DNA from: Gordonia tangerina | GTDB lineage: Bacteria; Actinomycetota; Actinomycetes; Mycobacteriales; Mycobacteriaceae | Length of the DNA: 64,000 nucleotides | Reading direction: 5' to 3' | Assembly (NCBI RefSeq): GCF_021556435.1 | Contig: NZ_JAKGCU010000020.1 | Span: forward strand, 1-64,000 | Notes under the pieces: generated by a model | Told to the model about the DNA's origin: nothing | The model's input: only the letters and a program-made list of their open reading frames with translations | The model's database searches: none | Shown: positions 35,707 to 44,890 of the stretch, piece after piece | How the letters are laid out: every line of letters begins with the position of its first letter | How positions within the stretch are numbered: the stretch's first letter is position 1 | Made by a program: the position numbers and the translations under genes

Positions 35707-37482
35707 ATGGCCGCACCACTCTCCCGTCGCGATCTCGAGTTCCTGCTCTACGAGTGGCTCGACGCCGAGGCCCTCACCGCTCGCACTCGTTTTCAGGAGC
35801 ACTCCCGGGAGACGTTCGACGCGGTGCTCGAGCTCAGCGAAGACCTCGCCACCAAGCGCTTCGCCCCGGTGAACAAGCTCGGCGACCAGCACGAACCCTA
35901 CGTAGGTGAGGACGGCAAGGTCGTGTTGCCGGCCGAGATCACCTCCGGCATCGCCGAGTTCGTCAAGGCCGGCCTCACCGCAGGCTCCTTCGACGAGGCA
36001 CTGGGCGGGATGCAGTTGCCCACGGTGATCAGTCGTGCCTCGAGCGCCTGGTTCCAGGCCGCCAATGCGGCGATGTCGTCCTACGCATTCCTCACCGTCG
36101 GCAACGCGAACCTGCTCGCCGAATACGGCACCCCCGAGCAGATCGACACCTGGGTGCGACCGATGGTCGAGGGCCGCTTCTTCGGGACCATGTGCCTGTC
36201 GGAACCGCAGGCTGGATCGTCGCTGGCCGACATCACCACCAAGGCGCAGCCGCAGTCCGACGGCTCCTACCGCATCACCGGTACCAAGATGTGGATCTCC
36301 GCCGGTGAGCACGAACTGTCGGAGAACATCGTGCACCTCGTGCTCGCCAAGGCACCCGGCGGCGAACCGGGCGTGAAGGGCATCTCACTGTTCATCGTGC
36401 CGAAGTATCTCGCTGACGGCACCCGCAATGACGTGGCGCTCGTCGGGCTCAATCACAAGATGGGCAATCGCGCCACCACCAACACTCTGCTGAACTTCGG
36501 CGACGGAACGCACACCCCGACCGACATTCCCGGCGCGGTCGGATACCTCGTCGGCGCGGAACACCGCGGGTTGTCGTACATGTTCAAGATGATGAACGAG
36601 GCCCGCATCGGGGTCGGATTCCTCGCCACCGCACTGGGATACGCCGGTTATCAGGCGTCACTCGAATACGCCAAGGTGCGCACCCAGGGCCGTCCGGTCG
36701 ATCAGAAGGACCCGGCGAGCAAGCCGATACCGATCGTCGAGCACTCCGACGTCAAGCGGATGCTGCTGGCGCAGAAGTCCTATGTGGAGGGCGCGCTGGC
36801 ACTGGAGCTGTACTGCAGCAAGCTCGTCGATCTGCAACAGACCGGCTCCGACGAGGAGCAAGCGCGCGCGGGCCTGCTGCTCGACGTACTCACCCCGATC
36901 GCCAAGAGTTGGCCATCGCAGTGGTGTCTGGAGGCCAACAGTCTGGCCATCCAGGTGCACGGTGGGTACGGCTACACCAAGGAATTCGATGTCGAGCAGT
37001 ACTACCGCGACAACCGTCTGAACCCGATCCACGAGGGCACCCACGGCATTCACGGCCTGGATCTGTTGGGCCGCAAGGTCGTCATGGCCGATGGTGCCGG
37101 GTTGGCATTGCTGACCGACACCGTCGGCGCCACCATCGATCGCGCCATCGCCGAGCCCGACACCGCAGCGTTCGGCGAACAGCTGCGCACCGCCGTCGAC
37201 CACCTCGTGGCGACCACGGCGGCCGCCTGGTCGACGGGCGATCCGGCCGTCGCCCTGGCCAACGCCACCACCTATCTCGAGGCCGCCGGCCACATCGTGG
37301 TGGCCTGGATGTGGCTCGAACAGCTCCTGGCCGTCGGCGCGAAGACCGGGAACTTTTATGACGGCAAACGCGCAGCGGCTCGCTATTTCTTCGGCTACGA
37401 ACTGCCCAAGACCCGCACACAGCTCGAGTTGGTCGCGGCACTGGACCGGACCACCCTGGACACCGACCCGGCCTGGCTGTAG
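35707..37482 (+). CDS. Acyl-CoA dehydrogenase, long C-terminal-extension type (DmdC-like)
   Basis: 591-aa flavoenzyme of the long ACAD subgroup, which includes methylmercaptopropionyl-CoA dehydrogenases. Landmarks are MCLSEPQAGSSLADI, ITGTKMWISAGEHEL, QVHGGYGYTKEFDVEQYYRDNRLNPIHEGTHGIHGLDLLGRK, with Glu of HEGT the probable catalytic base, and a C-terminal helical extension of about 120 residues. Substrate is uncertain; fatty acyl-CoA is as likely as a sulfur-containing one. ATG 35707 follows GAAGGAGC. The operon continues with the SDR. Confidence 0.92.
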   Translation: MAAPLSRRDLEFLLYEWLDAEALTARTRFQEHSRETFDAVLELSEDLATKRFAPVNKLGDQHEPYVGEDGKVVLPAEITSGIAEFVKAGLTAGSFDEALGGMQLPTVISRASSAWFQAANAAMSSYAFLTVGNANLLAEYGTPEQIDTWVRPMVEGRFFGTMCLSEPQAGSSLADITTKAQPQSDGSYRITGTKMWISAGEHELSENIVHLVLAKAPGGEPGVKGISLFIVPKYLADGTRNDVALVGLNHKMGNRATTNTLLNFGDGTHTPTDIPGAVGYLVGAEHRGLSYMFKMMNEARIGVGFLATALGYAGYQASLEYAKVRTQGRPVDQKDPASKPIPIVEHSDVKRMLLAQKSYVEGALALELYCSKLVDLQQTGSDEEQARAGLLLDVLTPIAKSWPSQWCLEANSLAIQVHGGYGYTKEFDVEQYYRDNRLNPIHEGTHGIHGLDLLGRKVVMADGAGLALLTDTVGATIDRAIAEPDTAAFGEQLRTAVDHLVATTAAAWSTGDPAVALANATTYLEAAGHIVVAWMWLEQLLAVGAKTGNFYDGKRAAARYFFGYELPKTRTQLELVAALDRTTLDTDPAWL

Positions 37483-37528
37483 CGGGGCCCGCCACGCCAC
37501 GCCACGCCACGAGATTGAGGAGAACTGC

Positions 37529-38290
37529 ATGTCTATAACAGATCTGTTCGACGTGACCGACAAGGTCGTGATCGTGACCGGCGCGTCGTCGGGGCTCGGG
37601 GTGGCGTTCGCCAAGGCCTTCGCCGAGGCGGGCGCCGACATCGTGCTCGCCGCACGGCGTGCCGAGAAGTTGGCCGACACTGCCGCCGAAGTGGAAGCAC
37701 GGGGCCGCAAAGCCCTCAGCGTGCCCGCCGACATCGCCGATCCCGACCAATGCCAAGCCGTCGTCGACGCCGCGATGGAGGCGTTCGGCCACGTCGACAT
37801 CTTGATCAACAACGCTGGTATCGGGACGGCGGTGCCGGCGACCCGCGAGACGCCCGATCAGTTCCGATCGGTCATCGACATCAACCTGAACGGGTCGTAC
37901 TGGATGGCGCAGGCGTGTGCGCGCGTCATGCAACCGGGCAGCGCAATCATCAACATCTCCAGCATCCTCGGACTCACCACTGCCGGGCTCCCCCAGGCCG
38001 CGTACTCGGCCAGCAAGGCCGGTGTCATCGGGCTGACCCGAGATCTCGCCCAGCAGTGGGGTTCACGCAAGGGAATTCGGGTCAACGCCATCGCCCCCGG
38101 ATTCTTCGCCAGCGAGATGACCGACAGCTACCAAGACGGCTACATCGATTCCCAGGCACCGCGCATCCTGCTCGGCCGCATCGGACAAGGCGAGGAACTG
38201 GCCGCCGCCGCCATCTGGCTGGCCTCACCTGCCGCCGGGTACGTGACAGGGCAGACCATCCCGGTCGACGGCGGCATCACCGTCACCTAA
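37529..38290 (+). CDS. Short-chain dehydrogenase/reductase
   Basis: 253-aa classical SDR. The cofactor motif is VTGASSGLGVAFAKAF (TGxxxGxG), followed by LINNAGIG, the catalytic Ser in NISSILG, YSASK (YxxxK) and the IPVDGGITVT C-terminus. It probably acts as a 3-hydroxyacyl-CoA dehydrogenase or ketoreductase with the preceding acyl-CoA dehydrogenase. ATG 37529 follows GAGGAGAAC. Confidence 0.93.
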   Translation: MSITDLFDVTDKVVIVTGASSGLGVAFAKAFAEAGADIVLAARRAEKLADTAAEVEARGRKALSVPADIADPDQCQAVVDAAMEAFGHVDILINNAGIGTAVPATRETPDQFRSVIDINLNGSYWMAQACARVMQPGSAIINISSILGLTTAGLPQAAYSASKAGVIGLTRDLAQQWGSRKGIRVNAIAPGFFASEMTDSYQDGYIDSQAPRILLGRIGQGEELAAAAIWLASPAAGYVTGQTIPVDGGITVT

Positions 38291-38293
38291 ACC

Positions 38294-39076
38294 ATGCGGC
38301 AGCAGACGAATCCAGTTCGATACGTCGCGGTCGGCGACAGTTTCACCGAAGGTCTGGGCGGAGCGCTGGTCGGCGAGCAGGCGCGGGGGTGGGCAGATCT
38401 GGTCGCCGACGGGCTCGCCCTGCACCATGGCCACATCGAGTACGCGAATCTGGCGATCCGTGGCCGGTTGTTGGCGCCGATCGCGACCGAGCAGGTCGAC
38501 GCGGCACTGGCCCTCGATCCACTGCCGACGCTGATGACGTTCAACGGCGGCGGCAACGACATGTTGCGGCGCGGTATCGATCCCGACGGACTGATCGAAC
38601 TGACCAGGATCGCGGTGCGCCGCTGCGTCGAAGCCGGGATCGACGTGCTGTTGCTCGCCGGCGCGGACCCGTCCGGCGGACTGCCGTTCGGTGACACCAT
38701 CCGGACCCGCGGGGAGACGCTGACCATTGCGACGGCGGCGCTCGCCGAGGAGATGGGTGTGAGGTTCGTCGATCTCTTCCACGATGCCGAGCTCCGCCGA
38801 CCCGGGTACTGGTCCGACGATCGACTCCATCTCAACCCCGTCGGCCATCAGCGTGTCGCCGCACAGCTGTTGGCTGCGCTCGGCGTGCACACGGTGCCGA
38901 TCCCGGATCCACCGCTCGCCGCTGCCGGTCGCGGTCGCGCCGTGGAGGATCTACGATTCGTCCGCACCCATCTCACACCCTGGGTAATCCGGCGCCTGCG
39001 TGGTCGCTCATCCGGTGACGATCGAACGGCGAAGCATCCGACCTGGGTCACGGTCGACACGACGTCGGTCGGCTGA
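38294..39076 (+). CDS. SGNH/GDSL-family hydrolase
   Basis: 260-aa lipase-like esterase. Block I YVAVGDSFTEGLGG has the nucleophilic Ser, block II has LAIRGRLL, block III FNGGGNDMLRR and block V DRLHLNPVGHQRVAAQ has the Asp-His dyad. No signal peptide. It follows the SDR by three bases and may remove an acyl group from the product of that pathway, or act independently. Confidence 0.92.
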   Translation: MRQQTNPVRYVAVGDSFTEGLGGALVGEQARGWADLVADGLALHHGHIEYANLAIRGRLLAPIATEQVDAALALDPLPTLMTFNGGGNDMLRRGIDPDGLIELTRIAVRRCVEAGIDVLLLAGADPSGGLPFGDTIRTRGETLTIATAALAEEMGVRFVDLFHDAELRRPGYWSDDRLHLNPVGHQRVAAQLLAALGVHTVPIPDPPLAAAGRGRAVEDLRFVRTHLTPWVIRRLRGRSSGDDRTAKHPTWVTVDTTSVG

Positions 39077-39114
39077 GACGCGTAGGGCACCGGAGTTCGT
39101 AGACTGTCGGTGAC

Positions 39115-39615
39115 ATGGCTGACACCCCTGCGCTGCTCCTGCGCGAACCCGCCCACCGAGTCGATCGACGGTCGATCACGATGTGGCGGATGACGCCCCT
39201 GTTGGCGGGGCTCCCCTTGCTCGCTGCCTGCGTCATCGTCGCGGCGCTCGTCGATCAGGTGCGGCTGATCGCCGTCATCGCCGCGATCGTCTGTGCGCTG
39301 GTCACTGCGTTCTACGTCACGGTCGTACCGATGTGGCGCTATCGGTTTCACCGTTGGGAGATCAGTGACGAGGCCGTGTACACCCAATCGGGATGGTTCA
39401 CCCGGTCGCGCGTGATGATCCCGATCGCACGTATCCAGGTCGTCGACACGGCGGCCGGCCCGATCGAACAGTTGCTCAACCTCGCCACGCTTACCGTCAC
39501 CACCGCATCCTCGGCGGGCACCATCCGTATCGTCGGACTCGACTCAGCTGTCGCACGCACCACCGCCGCCGACCTCACCGCGCGTACGCAGGCCGACACC
39601 GATGACGCGACCTGA
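39115..39615 (+). CDS. PH-domain membrane protein (YdbS-like)
   Basis: 166-aa protein with two N-terminal membrane helices (LLAGLPLLAACVIVAALVD, LIAVIAAIVCALVTAFYVTVV) and a bacterial PH-like domain bPH2 (YRFHRWEISDEAVYTQSGWFTRSRVMIPIARIQVVDTAAGP). It resembles YdbS and overlaps a YdbT-like gene by 14 bp, as in other Gram-positive bacteria. Function is unknown, possibly in envelope stress or lantibiotic resistance. Confidence 0.88.
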   Translation: MADTPALLLREPAHRVDRRSITMWRMTPLLAGLPLLAACVIVAALVDQVRLIAVIAAIVCALVTAFYVTVVPMWRYRFHRWEISDEAVYTQSGWFTRSRVMIPIARIQVVDTAAGPIEQLLNLATLTVTTASSAGTIRIVGLDSAVARTTAADLTARTQADTDDAT

Positions 39616-41098
39616 CCCCGGCGCCATCGTCGTCGACCGCCACGACCAGTGGCATCGTCTGTCCCCCTGGATGATGGCGGTCCGCCCCGTAGAGCAACTG
39701 CCGCAGCTGATCCCGGTGGCACTGGCGATCGTCTTCGCCGGCCGCAACGCGCCTTTGCTCATGCTGGCGCTCGGCGTCGTCGCCGTGGTGGTGGTCGCCC
39801 TGGTCCCGTGGCTGACGACCCGCTATCAGGTGACCGACGAACACGTGCGGGTGCGCAGCGGGTGGCTGACCAAGAAGGTGGCCACCGCCCGCCGGGACCG
39901 CGTGCGCAGCGTGGACCTCACCGCATCGCTCCCGCTGCGCATCCTCGGCCTGCAGAAGGTCCGGATCGGTACCGGCGGTGACAAGCAGTCGTCGGTGGTG
40001 GAACTCAACGCGATCGGTGCACCCGAAGCCCACGGATTGCACGAATCCCTGATGGCGACCGCGGCGCGCGACAGCGCCCAGACCGCTACACCCTCCGATC
40101 GCGTGTCGGCTCCCCAGCAGCTCTCACGCTTTCGGCTGTCCTGGCTGCGCTATGCACCGTTCTCGATGGCAGGGCTCGCCGCGGCCGCCGCCGTCGGTGG
40201 GCTCGCCGCGCAGATCGCCGGTGAGGCCGGCCTCTATGAACGTGGGGCCGACATCGCCGAGAGCACCGCCGACCGGCTCCGCGCGATTCCGGTACCGCTG
40301 CTCGTCACGACGGCAGTCGTGGCCGTGCTCGTCGTTGGTGCGGTGCTGTCGGTCGCGGGCTACGTACTCGGGTACTGGAACTTCGATCTGAGCCGCAACG
40401 GCGACGACGCGACGTTGCGGATTCGGCGCGGACTCCTGACGACCAACGCGACCAGCCTCGATGAGGAACGGATTCGCGGCGTCCACCTTCACGAACCGAT
40501 CTTGATGCGGCCGCTGCATGGAGCACGTCTGCATGCCATCGCCACCGGATCGTCCAAGAGCCCACTGTTGCTGCCACCCGCACCGGCCGACGAAGCGATC
40601 CGTGTCGGCCGGCTGGTGACCCACGACGGCGACGAACTCACGGTGCCGCTGATCCGACACGGTTCCGGGGCCCGGTCGCGACGCCTCACCCGCGGCTTTC
40701 TCGGCGGCGCTCTGATCGCCGTCCTGGTGATCGTCGCCGTCGCGGGCCCGCTGACCTGGCCGTGGCTGGCCGTCGCCATCGCCGCTGCGATCGGCGGCAG
40801 CGGCCTCGGCGTGGTGCGCTACCGCAATCTCGGATACCGGATCACTGATCGGTCGGTGGTCGTCGCCCCACCGCGGGTCGCGCGTCATCGCTACGCCGTG
40901 GCCCGCGACGGTGTCGTCGGCTGGGCCTCGCGCGAATCGTTGTTCCAGCGTCGCCGCGGCGTCGAGACGCTGGTGCTGGCGACCGCCGCCGGCACCGAGG
41001 CCTACGCGATGGTCGACCTCGCACCAGAGTCGTCCGCACACGTCATCGACACCGTCTCCCCCGACCTCGTCGCGCCCTTCCTCAGTCAGACCCGTTGA
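39602..41098 (+). CDS. PH-domain membrane protein (YdbT-like)
   Basis: 498-aa polytopic membrane protein with repeated bPH2 domains: YQVTDEHVRVRSGWLTKK, then DATLRIRRGLLTTNATSLDEERIRGVHLHEP, then LGYRITDRSVVVAPPRVARHRYAVARDGVVG. Pairs of membrane helices lie between them. It is the partner of the preceding YdbS-like protein; ATG 39602 starts within that gene. Confidence 0.88.
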   Translation: MTRPDPGAIVVDRHDQWHRLSPWMMAVRPVEQLPQLIPVALAIVFAGRNAPLLMLALGVVAVVVVALVPWLTTRYQVTDEHVRVRSGWLTKKVATARRDRVRSVDLTASLPLRILGLQKVRIGTGGDKQSSVVELNAIGAPEAHGLHESLMATAARDSAQTATPSDRVSAPQQLSRFRLSWLRYAPFSMAGLAAAAAVGGLAAQIAGEAGLYERGADIAESTADRLRAIPVPLLVTTAVVAVLVVGAVLSVAGYVLGYWNFDLSRNGDDATLRIRRGLLTTNATSLDEERIRGVHLHEPILMRPLHGARLHAIATGSSKSPLLLPPAPADEAIRVGRLVTHDGDELTVPLIRHGSGARSRRLTRGFLGGALIAVLVIVAVAGPLTWPWLAVAIAAAIGGSGLGVVRYRNLGYRITDRSVVVAPPRVARHRYAVARDGVVGWASRESLFQRRRGVETLVLATAAGTEAYAMVDLAPESSAHVIDTVSPDLVAPFLSQTR

Positions 41099-41153
41099 CT
41101 GGGCGCCGTTTCCCGTCGAGTGGGCACCGTTTACCGTCGAGTGGCTCCCGATG
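41099..41153 (+). repeat. 21-bp direct repeats after the PH-domain gene
   Basis: TGGGCGCCGTTTCCCGTCGAG (41100-41120) and TGGGCACCGTTTACCGTCGAG (41121-41141) are adjacent with two mismatches; TGGCTCCCG begins a third. They start at the stop codon of the upstream gene. A related GTGCCCACTGAG unit lies at 41176-41187. Confidence 0.6.
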
Positions 41154-41259
41154 GCCTCGTCCACACGGCACCACGTGCCCACTGAGACACTTGACCAACT
41201 TTTTGAGACTGTTTCGCCAACTCGTCCCACGGTCGCTCTAAGAGTGGTAGAAATCACAT

Positions 41260-41275
41260 CAGTCAGTACTGACTG
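41260..41275. promoter_or_regulatory. Perfect 16-bp palindrome before the Tat FAD oxidoreductase
   Basis: CAGTCAGTACTGACTG lies 21 bp before the ATG at 41297. Its symmetry and position fit a repressor operator, most simply for the TetR gene encoded downstream at 43150. Confidence 0.65.
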
Positions 41276-41296
41276 GTTTGTCGAGGGACGGGGACC

Positions 41297-43108
41297 ATGG
41301 ACATCGACCGAAACGACATCAATCGACGTTCCGCACTCAAGGGTGCGGCTGCCGCAGCGGTGCTGGCCGGCACCGCGGTCGCCTTACCAAATGTGGCGGT
41401 GCCGTCGGCCCGAGCGGTCCCGCGCGTCGGCCAGAGCAAGGGCCGCGAGGTGGCCATCTTCGGCGGCGGGATGTCAGGGCTGGCGGCCGCGCACGAACTG
41501 ATCGAGCGCGGATTCCGGGTGACCGTGTACGAGCCCGCCTTCCTCGGCGGCAAGGCGCGTAGCCACGATGTGCCGAACACCGCACGCGGCGGTCGTCACC
41601 ATCTGCCGGGAGAACACGGCTTCCGCTTCTATCCAGGCTGCTACCAACATGTTCCGGACACGATGGAGCGCATTCCGCTCGCCGGTGGCGGCGACGTCAA
41701 GCACCGTCACCTGGTCAACGTCGAAGCCGCGGTCGTCGCATTCGACGACGCGGGGTACGCGCCGGTGTCGGCCCCCGCCTCGATCATGGGTTTCGTTGAC
41801 CATGCCGCCGACATCGTCAACCTCGAGAACCTGCGCAACGCACTGACCACCGGTCTGAAGTTCGTGGTGGACATCCCGCCGCATGAGCTGGCCTACTTCG
41901 TGGCTCTCGAGCTCGTCATCGCTACCAGTTGCGAGGAACGACGCCTGGGCCAGTGGGAGAAGCAATCTTGGCTGCAGTTCGTCAAAGCAGACGGCAAGTC
42001 GCCCGCCTACCGCGCCTACCTGGCGGGCGCACTCACACGTGCCCTGGTCGCGGCGAAGTCACACACCGCGTCTGCTCGCACGATCGGCCAGATCGGCCTG
42101 GCGCTGGCCACCTCCGCCACCGGGCTGGTCGGGCAGTACGACGCGGAGCTGGTCAACGGTGGCGTCGACCGGATCCTCAACGGGCCGACCAATCACACCT
42201 GGATCGATCCGTGGGTCGCCTATCTCCGGTCGCGTGGGGTGCGCTTCGCCATGCGGACCGGCGTCAGCCGATTCCAGGTGGCGGGCAAACGCATCACCGG
42301 TGCCACCATGAGCGACGGCAGCACCGTGACCGCCGATTGGTTCGTCGCGGCGATGCCCATCGACCGACTCAAGCCGTTGCTCACCCCCGACCTCGTGGGT
42401 GCCGATCCAACACTGGCCGGAATCCATCGCCTACAAGACGATTGGATGGTCGGCATCCAGTACTTCCTGTCCCGCGAATCCGAGGTGCCGCCGAGTCACA
42501 TCGCATCACTCGGAACCCCATGGGCGCTGACGGGACTGTTCCAGGCGAAGCCGTGGAATGTCGACTTCGCCAAGACCTACGGGGACGGCACGGTGCGCGA
42601 CTGCCTGTCCATCGACATCTCCGAATGGGAGAAGCCCGGAATCCTCTACGGCAAGACCGCGAAACAGTGCACCCGCAAGGAGATCGCGCGCGAGGTGTGG
42701 GCGCAGATGAGCCGGGCGATGAACGCCGGCGGAAAGCCGATCCTGCGCGATGAGGAACTGGTCAGCTGGTCGCTGGACCCGGGTATCACCTGGTCCCCGA
42801 CCATCCAGAACGCCACCCCGCTGATGGTCAACACCGCCGGCTCCTACGCGGATCGTCCCACCGCGCACACCCGGCTGCCGAACTTCTTCATCGCCGGCGA
42901 CCACGTCCGGACCAACATCGATCTGGCGACGATGGAGGGAGCCAACGAATCCGGTCGACGAGCCACCAACGCGATCCTCGCGGCAGCCGACAGTCCCGCA
43001 CGGCCCGCGCCGGTCTTCCCGTTGTGGGAGTTGCCGATGCTCGATCCGTTCAAGGACGAAGACCGCAAGCGTTATCGCGCGGGTCAACCGCATGTCCTCG
43101 ACGTCTGA
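41297..43108 (+). CDS. Tat-exported FAD-dependent oxidoreductase
   Basis: 603-aa flavoprotein with a twin-arginine signal (NRRSALKGAAAAAVLAGTAVAL, residues 9-30). The dinucleotide-binding motif VAIFGGGMSGLAAAHELIERGFRVTVYE follows, and the C-terminal GDHVRTNIDLATMEGANESGRRA closes the FAD site. The layout matches hydroxysqualene dehydroxylase/phytoene desaturase-like amine-oxidase family proteins. Exported to the cell envelope; substrate unknown. A 16-bp palindrome lies upstream and a TetR gene follows. Confidence 0.88.
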   Translation: MDIDRNDINRRSALKGAAAAAVLAGTAVALPNVAVPSARAVPRVGQSKGREVAIFGGGMSGLAAAHELIERGFRVTVYEPAFLGGKARSHDVPNTARGGRHHLPGEHGFRFYPGCYQHVPDTMERIPLAGGGDVKHRHLVNVEAAVVAFDDAGYAPVSAPASIMGFVDHAADIVNLENLRNALTTGLKFVVDIPPHELAYFVALELVIATSCEERRLGQWEKQSWLQFVKADGKSPAYRAYLAGALTRALVAAKSHTASARTIGQIGLALATSATGLVGQYDAELVNGGVDRILNGPTNHTWIDPWVAYLRSRGVRFAMRTGVSRFQVAGKRITGATMSDGSTVTADWFVAAMPIDRLKPLLTPDLVGADPTLAGIHRLQDDWMVGIQYFLSRESEVPPSHIASLGTPWALTGLFQAKPWNVDFAKTYGDGTVRDCLSIDISEWEKPGILYGKTAKQCTRKEIAREVWAQMSRAMNAGGKPILRDEELVSWSLDPGITWSPTIQNATPLMVNTAGSYADRPTAHTRLPNFFIAGDHVRTNIDLATMEGANESGRRATNAILAAADSPARPAPVFPLWELPMLDPFKDEDRKRYRAGQPHVLDV

Positions 43109-43149
43109 CGCCGCAGCACAGCGCGCCGCGTCGACACTAGACTCGCGGC

Positions 43150-43764
43150 ATGGATCCCTCGCCGCGCGCAACCGACCACCCGGCCACCCGGCCACGCGGT
43201 GAGCGCACCCGGTCCCAGATCCTCGATGCCGCGCTCCGCATACTGGTCGAACGCGGCTACGCCAAGACCAGCACACTGGCGATTCAGGCCGAAGCAGGTG
43301 TGACGCGGGGCCGGCTACTGCATCATTACCCCTCCCGAGACAGCCTTCTGATGGCCGCCGTCGATCATCTCGCACGCACCCGCATCGCGGAAATGCCCGA
43401 ACAGGTGGACTGGCCCAGTGATCCCGCCGAACGGATCGGGCCCGCGATCGAACTGGGCTGGACCACGTTTCACCAACCGTATTTCGTCGCATCGATGGAA
43501 CTGTGGATCGCCGCACGGACCAACGAGCAGCTCCGCAACGCACTGGTGCCGACGGAACGGCGCCTGGGACCGACGGTGCGTAGCGCCGTCGCCAGTTTCC
43601 TCGGCGACGAACTGACCTCCCGACCGCGGTACCCCGAGCTGTACCCGCTGCTGTTGTCGAGCATGCGTGGGGTGGCCACCACCTATCTCATCGACCGCCG
43701 CGATCCGACCACCGACCCACACCTCGAGTTGTGGAAGTCGATGACAAGGACGTATCTCCTGTGA
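43150..43764 (+). CDS. TetR-family regulator
   Basis: 204-aa TetR protein. N-terminal HTH is RSQILDAALRILVERGYAKTSTLAIQAEAGVTRGRLLHHYPSRDSLL, residues about 20-70. It follows the FAD oxidoreductase by 41 bp and probably regulates it through the palindrome at 41260. Ligand unknown. Confidence 0.92.
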   Translation: MDPSPRATDHPATRPRGERTRSQILDAALRILVERGYAKTSTLAIQAEAGVTRGRLLHHYPSRDSLLMAAVDHLARTRIAEMPEQVDWPSDPAERIGPAIELGWTTFHQPYFVASMELWIAARTNEQLRNALVPTERRLGPTVRSAVASFLGDELTSRPRYPELYPLLLSSMRGVATTYLIDRRDPTTDPHLELWKSMTRTYLL

Positions 43765-43789
43765 CTCCCGAACGGCGAGATGCCATCGA

Positions 43790-44464
43790 TCAGGGGACGA
43801 TGGTCACCGTCGTCCCGATGCGAACCCATTGGTACAGCTTGTCCATCTCCGGTCGCGGTACATGTATGCAGCCGCGCGATACGCGCGATTTGTATGCGGT
43901 TGTATCGCCGTAAGCGAAGTCCTGCCACGACGAGTCGTGGAATCCGTAGTCACCGACGAACGGCAGCCAATAGTTGACGAAGACCCGATAGTCCGGACCG
44001 GTCAGGAACCGATCTGTCTCGCGGCTGTTGATGTGCCAGGTGCCCAGCGGCGTTCCGTCACCGAGCGCCACCCGGCCCGTGGTGACCGGTGAGTATCCGA
44101 CGGGATTGTCGTGTTCACACAGCGCAAGACTCTGCTCGCTCAGACTCACTGTGATCAATCGGGCATCAGTGTTGCCCTCACAGTTCAGAACCTGCGCCAT
44201 CGGCGACACCTGACCGGTCGCAGCATCGTCGCTACTCTGCGCGGAACGTTCGTCCACGCTCGGCTGAGCGGGCGAAGCGCTGAGGTGAACCACCACGAGC
44301 GCGGTGACTGCCAGAGCAGCGACAACCAGCAGCAGCGACCAGGCAGCGTCCCTGGCGTCGGCAGAGTCTTTCGAGCGAATTGTATTGACCCAGTTCACAG
44401 TTCGATATCTCGCAGGTACGTATAGCAGTTGCGGCGCCGGCAGGTTGAGCGCCACGGCAATCAC
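43790..44464 (-). CDS. L,D-transpeptidase (YkuD-type), membrane-anchored
   Basis: 224-aa protein with an N-terminal membrane anchor (WSLLLVVAALAVTALVVVHLS, about residue 45), a spacer, and a YkuD catalytic domain. Active-site elements are FVGDYGFHDSSW (His) and SRVSRGCIHVPRPEMDKLY (Cys in SxGCIH). Such enzymes make 3-3 cross-links in peptidoglycan or attach proteins. GTG 44464 has a poor ribosome site; a start further in is possible. Convergent with the TetR gene. Confidence 0.88.
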   Translation of the reverse strand: MIAVALNLPAPQLLYVPARYRTVNWVNTIRSKDSADARDAAWSLLLVVAALAVTALVVVHLSASPAQPSVDERSAQSSDDAATGQVSPMAQVLNCEGNTDARLITVSLSEQSLALCEHDNPVGYSPVTTGRVALGDGTPLGTWHINSRETDRFLTGPDYRVFVNYWLPFVGDYGFHDSSWQDFAYGDTTAYKSRVSRGCIHVPRPEMDKLYQWVRIGTTVTIVP

Positions 44465-44529
44465 GCGACGTCGAGACCAACGCTACCCCTTATCGACAAC
44501 GATTTCCGAATTGCCGGACGCTCATGCTG

Positions 44530-44547
44530 TAATGGAAACGATTCCGA
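44530..44547. promoter_or_regulatory. Zur/Fur-like box before the DUF1490-ATPase operon
   Basis: TAATGGAAACGATTCCGA resembles actinobacterial Zur-type boxes and closely matches TAATGGTAATCATTCCCG at 47450-47467. It lies 58 bp before the DUF1490 start. The regulator assignment is tentative. Confidence 0.5.
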
Positions 44548-44604
44548 CAAGAATGACGTCGTATGGAAGTCTGTTTGCCGACGAATACTGCAGGAAGAAC
44601 TTCA

Positions 44605-44886
44605 GTGTCGATCCACGGACTACTCGCGAAAGCGGGCGCCACCGTCGCCACCGGCTTGGTCGGCGCCGCCGCCTACGATGCTGCACGCGCCGTCGTCCGT
44701 CGGGCGCCGCTGCGCGAGGGCGCTGTCATCGCCACCACCTGGGGCATTCGCGGCACCCGCAAGGCCGAAGAGGTTGCCGAATCGGTCCGGCTGAACACCT
44801 CGGACATCGTGGCAGAGGCGAAAGGTCGCCTAGGCGAGGAGTCGACACCGCCCGGTACTGCAGTCACGCACGACCACGACCACTGA
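44605..44886 (+). CDS. DUF1490-family protein, metal-pump partner
   Basis: 93-aa protein with the DUF1490 signature (SIHGLLAKAGATVATGLVGAAAYDAARAVVRRAPLREGAV...) and a His/Asp tail (THDHDH) that could bind metal. DUF1490 proteins pair with CtpC-type P1B ATPases, as here: the ATPase starts 4 bp downstream. GTG 44605 with AGGAAG seven bases upstream is preferred over the longer frame from 44563. Confidence 0.88.
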   Translation: MSIHGLLAKAGATVATGLVGAAAYDAARAVVRRAPLREGAVIATTWGIRGTRKAEEVAESVRLNTSDIVAEAKGRLGEESTPPGTAVTHDHDH

Positions 44887-44890
44887 CCGG

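Noticed and set aside
37497..37516. CGCCACGCCACGCCAC short tandem repeat before the SDR
   Set aside because: Only about 20 bp of a 5-bp repeat; likely slippage with no evident role.
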